Shown: positions 1 through 9,308 of the stretch, piece after piece
Numbering within the stretch: the first letter of the stretch is position 1
How the letters are laid out: every line of letters begins with the position of its first letter
Notes under the pieces: model-generated
What the model was told of the DNA's origin: nothing
Seen by the model: only the letters and a program-made list of their open reading frames with translations
Databases searched by the model: none
NCBI GenBank assembly: GCA_026120185.1
Contig: JANUWF010001813.1
Span: 682,001 to 746,000, forward strand
DNA: 64,000 nucleotides
From: Voacanga thouarsii
Taxonomy: Eukaryota; Streptophyta; Magnoliopsida; Gentianales; Apocynaceae
Reading direction: 5' to 3'
Translations under genes and position numbers: made by a program

Positions 1-61
1 TAGAACGGTTGTTGATAAAATGTTTCCATCTAAGAAACTTTAAAATAAAATAGTTCGTGGT

Positions 62-101
62 TTATTCTCTTAAAAGGTTCAATCCTTGCAATAGAGAATA
101 A
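62..101 (+). other. Leader hairpin, copy 1
   Basis: 9-bp perfect stem TTATTCTCT (62-70) with AGAGAATAA (93-101), enclosing a 22-nt loop that contains AATCCTTG. Same architecture as copies at 173-212, 4618-4657 and 4825-4864. Confidence 0.6.
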
Positions 102-172
102 TGTTGAACTTGAGGTTATTTAATAAAGTTTTATTTTGCCATTAACTTAGAAGAGTAAAATAAATTCATAGT

Positions 173-212
173 TTATTCTCTCAAAAGATTGAATCCTTGA
201 CATAGAGAATAA
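173..212 (+). other. Leader hairpin, copy 2
   Basis: Stem TTATTCTCT (173-181) with AGAGAATAA (204-212), loop of exactly 22 nt ending AATCCTTGACAT. Confidence 0.6.
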
Positions 213-772
213 TATTGAATTTTAGTTTTTTACTAAAGTTAATGAAGCTATAAAATTGTAGAAAAAGTTTTTGGTCCTAAAATTCTATTTTCAATAAAAG
301 ATTAAGTGGAAGAATGGTTCCAATGACCCTATAGTTTCCATCACAACTCTCATTAGAGATAGTGGATTTCCTTGTGTCATTTTGAGCATGACCCCCTATA
401 GAATGGATTTCCACAAGTATCTAGAATTAATGGAAGAGTAAAATTAAAATCCTAGGGTATGTGCTAGGATCGACCAACCTACATTAGAGGTTTTTAGCAC
501 TAGATTGCCCGTAGATGATGTGGATCAGTAGCCATCCTATCGTTGAAACTTTTTCTAGATCATTACCTATTAAAGAAGATTTGATTCATGATGGTTATAC
601 ACTTAACGTAGAATGTTATTAATCTTCCTATGAAGCTCTATTAGTTTTTCTAAGAGCCAAGTTATTTATATTATTGATAATGGTTTTAAGAGTTATCTAT
701 TATTAAAGAAATAATATAAAGAAACATGCATTTTTTACAAACTAAATGAATTTTTTTTGCAATATTTTAGAA

Positions 773-1554
773 ATGTCCGTTTTCAATCCATTATCAATCA
801 TTCTCAAGGAGAATAAGTTGACAGGCCCAAATTATGTGGACTGGAAGAGGAACCTGAACATAGTGCCCACACCAAAGAGTACAAGTATGTTTTTACGAAT
901 CCCTGTACTGTGATTAGGGAAGATTCCACTGATCAGGAGCCAGAGGTTAAGAAGGCATGGAAGAAAGTTGACAAGATAGCTAAGTATTATATGTTAGCTT
1001 CCATGTCTAATGTACTCCAATCTAAACATGAGCACATGGCCACTGCGTACGACATGGATTTATCATTGCATACCATATTTGCTGACAAGAGCCGGCCCGC
1101 AAGGCAAGAAGCTCTTAGGGCAATCATGAACACTAGGATGGCTAAGGGGGCTTCGGTTCGAGAGCATTTGTTCAAGATGATTGCCTACTTTGAGGAGGCC
1201 GAGGTCCTAGGCGCAACAATAGATCCTAAGAGCCAAATTGACATAGTTTTTGACACTCTACCGAATTCATATTCACAGTTCAAGTGAACTACATAATGAA
1301 CAAGTTGGATATGAATCTCACAGAGCTTATGAAAGAGCTTCAAGCGGCAAAGAAGATCATGAAGCCCATGTCAAAGGTTTTGGTCTCTCATTCTACTTCT
1401 TCTAGAATTAAGGTAAAGCCTAAGAAATTCAAGAAGAGGAAGGTCCAGAACAATGCAGGGGCCCAACCCAAAACATCTAGTCAAGCCAAGCCCAACAGGC
1501 AGCCCAAAGGCAAATGTTTCAAGTGTGGCAAGAAGGGGTATTGGAAGAAAGAAT
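773..1554 (+). pseudogene. Outer copia gag (interrupted in the zinc knuckle)
   Basis: Begins at ATG 773, two bases after an AG acceptor-like site, at the same place as the gag ATG of the nested copy (5385). The N-terminal part (NKLTGPNYVDWKRNL) is the usual copia Gag start. A frameshift near 870 leads into the main open stretch 910-1287, and another shift leads into 1284-1554, which ends in a CCHC zinc knuckle (CFKCGKKGYW; the knuckle His is replaced by Tyr). The frame is cut after KKE by the nested element. Gag would form the virus-like particle and bind genomic RNA. The knuckle mutation and shifts make this copy non-functional. Confidence 0.85.
1550..1554 (+). repeat. Target site duplication AGAAT, left copy
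   Basis: AGAAT directly precedes the TG of the 5' LTR (1555) and is repeated exactly at 11356-11360 after the 3' LTR. Confidence 0.93.
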
Positions 1555-3120
1555 TGTTGGATTGTATGCCCTCTTAGACTAGGTTTCTGATGTAAAATCG
1601 AATTATTTAATAAAAGAATTTGTTTTCGGAAATTGTTTGTGAATTTACTTTTTGTTTGTGCACGATTTTCGTTTGGAACAGACCCATTGTGTTTAAATAA
1701 GTGATCCATGTGAATGGTGGTCTTTCACAGTAAGGTATGAATCACGGGTTATTTAACACATAAACATTTGTTCTTAACCTATTGATGAGACTGGGAACCT
1801 CATCATGTTTAGGTTATTATGTTATGAATTCCAAATGGGGAATGGCTTACCTTTAGCCAGTGGGTAGTCCACTCACTTCATGACATAAGCGTATTTCGAA
1901 TACGTAGAACAGGACCTGTAGTAGTGGTTTCTCAAAGTACTATATGGTAGAAACCTAGACTACTACCGCTATAGCGTGGACTAGTACTCTACGACTTGAG
2001 TATGAGTTGGTGGTCTAGCGAAGCTGGAAGCATATACTTTGATTTGCTGTAGTTGAGGTTCTATCATAGGGCCAATATACTTGCATGTTGGGTATGTGTG
2101 ACTAGTTAGTTAAGACAGGACTTATACAAGATAGTTTCGCACTATATCGCCCCTTGTGGTTGTCCGAATGGTCTAAATTATCCAGGGCCCTGGGAAACAT
2201 GACTTGGATGTTTTCTTTAGGGTAGCTCCCTTGGAAAGCGGAAACACTCCAGGAAGTCGTGGATCATTGGACTAGAAGCCTAAGGATGGTAGATGTCATT
2301 TAGAGGGGTGTTAGTACACTTCTTCCTCTCTAAATGTACGGCGATGTGTAGAGGGGTATTTTAGTCATTTCACCTGTAGGTCGGAGACTTTGCGAATGCA
2401 GCATTGTCCTTGGGGTCAATATTTCCTTATGGTGATATTAGGAAATATTTAAAATGCAAAATACAGCTATTTATATAGCAAGGGTATTTTGGTCATTTTA
2501 GCAGCCAAGGCGATGTGTCTTTTTGGTCCTCGGGATAGCCCGTAAGTCCTAACTATTTTTTGGGATGAGGAATTGGTCTCAGTTGAAGAGGATTTGACTT
2601 TATTTTGTTTTATTTTATTTTATTCAGGAAGTCTAATTTATTATTGGACTGGAATAAAATAAATAAATAAATAAATAAAATAGGAGTTGAGAGAAATTAA
2701 TTATCTAGTTTATTTGGTTAATTAATTATTCATGGCCTAGGTCCAGTATGAATAATTAAGAAATTAACATGGGCTTAAATTAGGGGAAATAATTAATGTT
2801 TAATTATTTATTGGGTTATTTATGTAGGCCCAAGAAATAAATAATTAAAGATTAATTATTATGGTTCATTCATTAATTATTTATTGGGTTACTTATGTAA
2901 GCCCAGAAAATAAATAATTAATATTTATTATTTTGGGCCTTTTGGGTCCAAGAAAAATAATAAATATTTATCTGGCCCAACGGCTTGGACTTTAGGGTTT
3001 TTTCCGAGAGATGGTTAAGAGGAGTTTAAGGTTAGGCCAAAGCTGTTTCTCGGGATAACATCCGGATATTTTGAAATCCCGGGAGATGTTTATCGAGAGA
3101 TTGAGAGACCTAATTTTGGC

Positions 3121-3132
3121 TAAATATAAACA
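3121..3132 (+). promoter_or_regulatory. TATA box of the 5' LTR
   Basis: TAAATATAAACA, the best TATA-like site in the LTR, about 245 bp upstream of the first ATG (3368). The same site is at about 10875-10886 in the 3' LTR. I found no ATG between it and 3368. Confidence 0.55.
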
Positions 3133-3367
3133 ACTCTTTGAAAAGAAAAAATACCCTAATTTTTTTTTCCTTGGCTAAGGAGACTCTCACGTGAGTCTCT
3201 CTCTCTTTCTCTCAAAGTCTCTTCTTCTTCTTCTTGTTTTTCTCTTGTTCTTTGCTAATCAATAGCGAACGAACCAAGGAGAATTGAGACCCTTCCTCTT
3301 CACCATAGTGTTCACCGACTAGAGGTTAGGCTGAGGAATATCCCGAGAGCTGGAAAGCTAAGCGTTA

Positions 3368-3494
3368 ATGCAAACAAGACGAAGTCGAAGGCTAGCGGGT
3401 GTTCAACCGGAAGCTCCTTCAACTGTGCAAAGCGAGGCGATTCCAGCCGTTCAATCTGTTCCTACGCAACCTAGGAGGGTTAAGGAATGCAAAG
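3368..3494 (+). CDS. LTR-encoded Arg-rich leader exon, candidate first coding exon of Gag
   Basis: What is seen: ATG 3368 is the first ATG after the TATA box and opens a frame beginning MQTRRSRRLAG. After 42 codons plus one base there is AAAG|GTATGA, a donor-like site. The acceptor-like site before gag (AG at 5381-5382) is followed by AA and then the gag ATG, so joining 3494 to 5383 keeps the frame and adds one Glu before the gag Met. Without splicing the frame runs through the LTR end and primer-binding site to 3652. Related frames with the same start motif and the same phase-1 donor occur in the solo LTR at 22649-22538 (minus) and, decayed, at 20642. Inference: a basic N-terminal extension of Gag that could bind RNA or direct nuclear import. 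No known domain is recognised. Confidence 0.55.
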
Positions 3495-3603
3495 GTATGA
3501 TCTTCACGCTTCCGCATGGCCTTTATGGCCCGCGTTTAATTTTTTTTTGGGTCTCTGTTTTTATCGTCCATGGCTCCCTGTTTTACTGCATTCACAATCA
3601 AAG

Positions 3604-3614
3604 TGGTATCAGAG
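3604..3614 (+). other. Primer-binding site (initiator Met tRNA type)
   Basis: TGGTATCAGAG lies 3 bases after the LTR end and matches the plant copia primer-binding site complementary to the 3' end of initiator methionine tRNA. Confidence 0.9.
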
Positions 3615-3943
3615 ACATTGGTTTTGATCAATATAGGGAGCATGGTAGTTAATAAAATGGAGAAGATGATTATACCTGTGATCCTTCGCGGTTTTGGTAT
3701 GGGATAGATGGTTTTGTAAGCTTCACCGTGAAGCATAGGAGCTACTGTAAATTTTTTGGCTTTGGTGTTTTAATCGTGTAAACCCAATTTTAATGGGTAT
3801 AGGCGGTTGTGGTTATGTTTTGGATGAGTTTTCATAAGTAAAAATGTCCAAAGAAGCCAAAAATTTGAGCAAAATATGAAGAAAATAAGCTCTGCAAATT
3901 TTCGCGCGGAAAGAAAGAAAAACGAAGAAGATGCACTGTTCCT

Positions 3944-4054
3944 AAGCCGCGGAGCCGAGCCGAGCCGATTAAGCCGAGCCGCACTGTTTCTGTTTCACGA
4001 GCCGCGTCTTCTGAGCCGCGTGAGCCGAGCCGATATTGTAGCAAATTGAGCCGA
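3944..4054 (+). repeat. GAGCCG-rich short-repeat array in the leader
   Basis: About a dozen irregular copies of (G)AGCCG, mixed with CACTGTT, in an otherwise AT-rich leader. It is followed by a GC-rich stretch to about 4245. Antisense and sense open frames over it are composition artefacts. Confidence 0.7.
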
Positions 4055-4617
4055 TGAAAATTGCAGAATTGAAAATGCAATTGCGTAGGCGGAGCAAGGC
4101 GGGCGGATTCGGTGCGGGTCACGGAGCGGAGTGGTTTTGCGGGTTGAGGCAGCGCCTGATCTGGTGCGCGCGGTGCACAGCGGCGGCGATGGACCACAGG
4201 CCAAATGGGCCCGGATCCGGTGCGGCCGGTGCAGTGGACCTCCAGTCAAAATTTTTTTATTTTTTTTCTTTTTCGTTTTGGGTCCCATACCAGGCGAAGT
4301 TAATATTTTTGCAATATTTATATTCTTGAAATATATTTGCATGAAAAATATTAGTAAGGGATTTTAAGATTAAACAAGATCATTAATTAATTAATTAATG
4401 TGTTTAATTCTATTATTTGGGCACTTAGGTTTAAAAAAATAGAAAAGCATGAAAACGTTTATTGTTTTCTAACATGCTATTTTTTTTTTTTTTATGTACC
4501 TATGTGTGCTTTTTCTCAAAGACCAAAGTCTTTGGGAACCTTTTGTTTTGGCAAGGAAAAATATTTTTCTTTAAAAACTAAATGGTTATTTTAATTGGTA
4601 CAAAAATTAATCCTTAA

Positions 4618-4657
4618 ATATTTTCTCAAATGATTTAATCCTTGACATAGAAAATAT
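4618..4657 (+). other. Leader hairpin, copy 3
   Basis: Stem ATATTTTCT (4618-4626) with AGAAAATAT (4649-4657), 22-nt loop ending AATCCTTGACAT. Two stem positions differ from copies 1 and 2 and both changes are compensated on the other strand. Confidence 0.6.
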
Positions 4658-4824
4658 ATTGGATTTAGATATTTTTGTAAATTAAAATGGAGAGCCATTT
4701 TGTTTTGTTTTGGACTAGAAAAATGATTTTGTCAAATAAACTTGAGACCAAAGTCTCTAGAAAGTTTTAATTGGAAATTTTTGAAATCATTAAGTTTTAA
4801 CTTATATAAAATTAGTCCATGGAG

Positions 4825-4864
4825 GAAATCTCTCAAAGGATATAAGCCTTGACATAGAGATTTT
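4825..4864 (+). other. Leader hairpin, copy 4
   Basis: Stem AAATCTCT (4826-4833) with AGAGATTT (4856-4863), extended by a possible G-U pair (4825/4864), 22-nt loop ending CCTTGACAT. Two further stem positions differ from the other copies and are compensated. Confidence 0.6.
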
Positions 4865-5382
4865 ATTGGACTTAGATATTTTATTTTTGAGTTAAGAAAA
4901 ACTTAATGGAAATTTCAAAAGGATATTTTCCAGAAAACCTTAATTTTAAAAGATTAAGTGGGAGAGGGGTTCCAACGGCCCCACGGCTTCCATCACGGTC
5001 CTCATTAGAGATCGTGGATCCCCTCGCGTCACCCTGGGAGTGAACCCGTATAGGATGGGGATACCACAAGGATCTAGATCTAATGGAAGGATGTAATTAA
5101 TAACCCGGGGCACGTACTATGATCGGCCAGCCCACGTTGGAGGTTATAGTGCGAGGTATGTCCATAGGAAATGAGAGGAAACGGCCATCCCACGATGGAG
5201 TTATTCTCTAGACCATTACCTAGAAGGGAAATTAATTTGTGGTGGTTAATACACTTAGCTTAGGAAACCGTTAATCTTCCCAAGAAGCTATGTCGCTTTT
5301 CCTAAGAGCCAAATTATTTTCGATGCACAAATTTCATTTTGTTTTCACAAACTAATTTCTTTCTTTTATTTTCGATTTTCAG

Positions 5383-6180
5383 AAATGGTGGGAGGTTCTT
5401 TTAGTCCATTGGCCGTTATTCTCAGGGAGAATAAGTTAACGGGTCCAAACTATGTGGATCGGAAAAGGAACCCGGACATAATACTCACAACTGAGGAGTA
5501 TAAGTATGTCCTTTACGAAACCTGCCCTATTATCGGGGAAGGTTCCACCGCTGAAGAGCGAGAGGCTGAAAAGGCATGGAAGAAAGCTGACGAAATGGCA
5601 CGTTGCTATATGTTAGCTTCCATGTCTAATGTGCTCCAGTCAAAACACGAGCACATGGCTTCGCATATGACATAAGTCAATCGTTGGCAACTATGTTCGC
5701 GGACAAGAGCCGGTCCGCAAGGCGAGGAGGCTCTTCGAACAATTGTAAACACTAAGATGGCCGAGGGAGCATCGATCCGAGAGCATATGCTCAAGATGAT
5801 TGCCGCTTTCGAGGAGGCAGAAATCTTAGGGGCTGTCATTGACCCCGAGAGCCAAGTGGACATGGTTCTCGAATCTCTACCGGGCTCTTTCACTCGGCTC
5901 AAGTTAAACTATAACATGAACAAGTTGAACATGAGTTTGATCGAACCGATGAAGGAGCTCCGGATGGCGGAGAAGGTCATGAAGCCGCAGCCTAAGGCCA
6001 TGATTGCTAAGGCCTCTTCTTCAAGAACCGGGCCTAAGCCCGGAAAGTTCAAGAGGAATAAGGGGAATGCAGAGCACTCGACCCAAGAACCAGCCCAAGG
6101 ACAAACCAAAGGGCAAGTGCTTCAAGTGTGGAAAGAAGGGACACTAGAAAAAAGAGTGTCCAGATCTTCGAGCCAAGAAA
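5383..6180 (+). pseudogene. Nested copia gag
   Basis: ATG 5385 starts MVGGSFSPLAVIL..., with the copia Gag N-terminal motif NKLTGPNYVD. The frame shifts near 5660, continues at 5757 (KMAEGASIREHMLKMI), and shifts again near 6090 before a CCHC zinc knuckle at 6118-6159 (Cys, Cys, His, Cys all present, but the Trp after His is a TAG stop). Gag would assemble particles and package RNA. The start is chosen by homology with the outer copy (773) and the acceptor-like site just upstream. Confidence 0.85.
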
Positions 6181-6640
6181 ACCCCACAGGTAATGTTTAC
6201 TATCTAGAGTCCATATCAATGGTAGGATCAACTTCCACTTGGATTGTTGATTCAGGAGCCACCGATCATATCTGTAACTCCTTGCAGGGGTTTAGGAAGA
6301 TAAGAAGACTTAAGAAGGGCGAACATGGGCTTTGAGTGGGTAATGGAGCACAAGTCTGAGCCCTTGCAGTGGGAGAGCTGGATCCTATTTTTGATTGTAA
6401 TAAGATAGTGGTTTTAAAAGACATTTTATATGTACCGGTTTTCGTCGAATTTGATTTCAGCTTGCAAAACTTATTAATCAAGGATATTCCGTATCTTTCC
6501 ATTCCGGTATTTCTATCGATAGAGATGGAGAAATTTTATGTACTCGGGCACATGTATGGAAATTTGATCTTTTTAAACCCTATTAATAACCAATCAAATA
6601 ACGCTCTGTCTAAACCTTTAACTAAGAAGAGAAAGACCAA
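6181..6640 (+). pseudogene. Nested copia protease region
   Basis: The open frame contains WIVDSGATDHICNSLQGFRK; the Asp-Ser-Gly of the aspartic protease active site is at 6249-6257 and is intact. The frame stops at about 6333 (Leu then TGA) and is continued out of phase at 6369-6660. The protease would cut the Gag-Pol polyprotein. Broken in this copy. Confidence 0.8.
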
Positions 6641-7560
6641 TATCAATGATTCATACCTTTAGCATCTGAGGTTAGGTCATATTAACTCAACCAGGATTCG
6701 GAGGCTAATCCATGATGGGCCTTTGGGCTCATTGAGATTGGAAAGTTGGCCTCGGTGTGAATCTTGCTCGATGGGAAAAATGACCAAAAGGTCTTTTACA
6801 CCAAAGGCGGATAGAGCCAAGGAGGTGTTGAGTCTTGTTCACACTGATGTGTGCGGTCCATTGTCTACACCAGCCAGGGGAGGTTTTGAGTACTTCATCA
6901 CGTTCACGGATGATTGTACGAGGTATGGTTACATTTACCTGATGAGACGCAAGTCTGACTCTTTTGACAAGTTCAAAGAGTTTAAGGTCGAAGTGGAGCG
7001 TCGGACAGTAAATTAATCAAAACCTTACGATCGGATCGTGGTGGAGAGTACCTCCTAGGTGAATTCAAGGACTACATGGTACATCATGGGATAGTATCCC
7101 AGCCTCTCGCGCCGGAACCCCCAAGCAGAACGGAGTAGCCGAGAGAAGGAACAGGACGTTGATGGAAATGGTCCGAAGCATGATGTCTCATGCTACTCTT
7201 CCAATGTCCTTTTGGGGATATGCCCTGGAATCAGTGGCATATATTCTGAACTTGGTGCCTTCCAAGTCAGTACCTAGGACTCCCTATGAGATGTGGACTG
7301 GGCATAAGCCAAGTCTGAATCATCTCAGGATTTGGGGGTGTCCAGCTTATGTACTGATTAAGGGAGACAAGTTGGAACCAAGATCAGAATTATGCTATTT
7401 TGTTGGGTATCCAAAAGGGACAAAAGGAGGCTATTTTTATCATCCTAAGGAGCAGAAGGTACTAGTCAGTACCGATGCTAGATACTTGGAAGATGATCAA
7501 AGTACTTCCACTAAAGGTTCAACGAGGTTGGAACTGCAGGAGAAGTTATCTATGGAATCA
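6641..7560 (+). pseudogene. Nested copia integrase
   Basis: GAG-pre-integrase zinc motif (HLRLGH ... CESC) at about 6665-6770, then the catalytic core: first Asp in HTDVCGP (about 6845), second in SDRGGEY (about 7035) and Glu in NGVAERRN (about 7140). All three acidic residues are present, but the frame shifts near 7012 and 7115 by apparent single-base losses. The C-terminal part ([22 protein letters not shown]) is open from 7159. Integrase inserts the cDNA into the host chromosome. Confidence 0.88.
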
Positions 7561-8540
7561 ACTTCTACTGACCCGATTTTGGAACAAGAAGAGGCACAGC
7601 CTCAAGAACCTGTACAAATGGAGCCTCGTCGTAGTGGGAGAGTGTCTAGGGTTCCGGATAGATGGACTGGAGAAGCCTTTGAGCTGGTTTCCGACCATCA
7701 GGAACAAGACCCCGCTAGGTACGAGGAGGCTATTGCTGATGCCGATGCAAATCTGTGGCATGAAGCAATGAAAGCCGAGATTGAGTCTATGTACCTCAAT
7801 CAGGTTTGGGATCTTATAGCTTCACCTAAAGGGATAAAACCCATTGGGTGCAAGTGGGTATACAAGAGGAAGAGAGGAGCGGATGGGAAGGTGGAAACCT
7901 TCAAAGCTAGGCTTGTGACGAAAGGGTATACTCGTAAAGAGGGTATCGACTATGAGGAAACCTTTTCCCCGTAGCCATGCTTAAATCCATTCGCATCCTC
8001 CTTGCCATCGCTCGTCACTATGACTACGAGATATGGCAAATGGATGTCAAGACGGCATTCTTAAATGGCCATCTTAGCGAAGACATCTATATGTCCCAAC
8101 CGGAAGGCTTCATTACTGAAGGCCAGGAACACATGGTTTGCAAGCTTAAGAAGTCCATTTATGGACTTAAGCGAGCATCAAGAGCATGGAACATTCGTTT
8201 TGATGAGACTCGTAAAGTCTTATGGTTTTATTCAAAACGAAGATGAACCATGCGTGTACAGGAAACTTGAAGGCATCAATGTGGTTTTTCTTGTCCCGTA
8301 TGTGGATGACATTCTACTCATTGGAAATGATGTAGGGACATTGTCATCTACAAAGGTTTGTCTGTCTAGTCAATTCAGTATGAAGGACTTGGGAGAAGCC
8401 GACTACATTCTCGGGATTAGGCTTCTTAGAAATAGGAAGCGAGAGAATGTTAGGATTATCCCAAGCGACATACATTGACAAGATGTCGGCCAAGTACAAG
8501 CATGGACTCATGCAAGGGAGCTCTAATCCCTTGCGGACAT
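7561..8540 (+). pseudogene. Nested copia reverse transcriptase
   Basis: Starts after the Arg/Ser-rich linker ([12 protein letters not shown]). Typical RT blocks [21 protein letters not shown] and [17 protein letters not shown] are open to 7974, where one lost G breaks TFSPVAM. Frame resumes at 7977 (SIRILLAIARHYDYEIWQMDVKT split at the catalytic Asp block), shifts near 8210, and the catalytic YVDD is at about 8300. It would copy genomic RNA from the tRNA primer. Confidence 0.9.
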
Positions 8541-9286
8541 GGGTTGTCATTTTCTTCGAAGGACCTGTCCTAAGTCACAAGAAGAAAATGACAGAATGAG
8601 TAGGATTCCCTACGCTTCGGCGGTGGGAAGTCTCATGTACGCCATGTCGTGTACTATGCCGGATATCCGCTTTGCCGTGGGCTTAGTTAGCAGATATCGA
8701 TCAAACCCAGGGGAGGTTCATTGGCAAGTCGTAAAGCATATTCTCAAGTACCTCAAGGGAACGAGAGATTATATGTCTGGTTTACTGTGGTCGATGATTT
8801 GGTTCCTGCAGGATACACGGACTCGGACTTCCGAGCGGATAAGGATGAGAGAAAATCCACTAGTGGATATGTCTTCACCTTGTCCGGAGGAGCAATTTCA
8901 TGGAGGAGTATCAAGCAATCTTGTATTGCTGACTCAACCATGGAAGCTGAGTATGTGGCAGCCTTCGGAAGCGTCCAAGGAAGCGATCGGCTCCGGAAGC
9001 TTCTTTCGTAACTTGGAGTCGTACCACATATGGATAGGCCGGTTGTGATGTATTGCGACAACACTGGAGCAGTGTCGCAATCTAAGGAGCCTCGGAACCA
9101 CAAGAAGGGGAAGCACATCGAGAGGAAGTACCACCTAATCCGGGATTTCATCCAGAGACGGGAAGTCGTGGTGGAGCATATTACCTCAGAAAACAATCTA
9201 GCAGACCCATTCACCAAGCCTTTGGCTGAGAGAGTCTTCAAGAGACACTTAGACGCCATAGGGGTGGGCACCTATGGACTTACCTA
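8541..9286 (+). pseudogene. Nested copia RNase H
   Basis: Contains the connection block (PYASAVGSLMYAMSCTMPDI) and the RNase H core YTDSDFRADKDERKS, EAEYVAA, YCDNTGA and HIERKYHLIRD, in overlapping frames 8539-9048, 8721-9011 and 9030-9287. It degrades RNA of the RNA-DNA hybrid. The frame ends at TAG 9285-9287, some 20 bp before the 3' LTR. Confidence 0.9.
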
Positions 9287-9298
9287 GTTTTAGAGTGC

Positions 9299-9307
9299 AA
9301 GTGGAGA
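9299..9307 (+). other. Polypurine tract
   Basis: AAGTGGAGA directly upstream of the 3' LTR TG (9309); equivalent to AAGTGGGAGA before the outer 3' LTR. Primes plus-strand synthesis. Confidence 0.75.
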
Positions 9308-9308
9308 T

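Larger units (their letters stand above)
1..772 (+). other. Untranslated leader (candidate intron) of outer copia element
   Basis: No long reading frame. It aligns in order with the leader of the nested element (about 4600-5382): both share the stretch around 300-420 matching about 4955-5075, and both end in a T-rich tract, an AG and then AAATG of gag. It contains two copies of a roughly 110-bp imperfect direct repeat (about 50-160 and 160-270), each with a hairpin. Confidence 0.75.
1555..3600 (+). repeat. 5' LTR of nested copia element
   Basis: 2046 bp, starts TGTTGGATTGTATGCCC and ends CACAATCA just before the primer-binding site. Repeats at 9309-11355. Holds a TATA-like box (3121-3132), a G-box CACGTG (3188-3193) in an imperfect palindrome, CT/CTT-rich stretches and a short Arg-rich reading frame (3368) about 230 bp before its end. 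Confidence 0.95.
3495..5382 (+). other. Candidate intron covering LTR end, primer-binding site and leader
   Basis: 1888 nt from GTATGA to a T-rich tract ending TTTTCAG just before AAATGG of gag. It includes several ATGs and stops, so gag at 5385 could hardly be reached by scanning on unspliced RNA. It also holds the GAGCCG-rich array and two of the leader hairpins. Splicing is inferred from site match, phase and conservation in the outer copy, not shown. Confidence 0.5.

Noticed and set aside
3832..4367. Overlapping open frames on both strands
   Set aside because: They follow the GC-rich GAGCCG array, which lacks stops in several frames; no family resemblance and inside a leader.
4881..5069. 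Minus-strand frame in the copia leader
   Set aside because: Antisense to the leader, homologous region at 300-420 does not keep it open.
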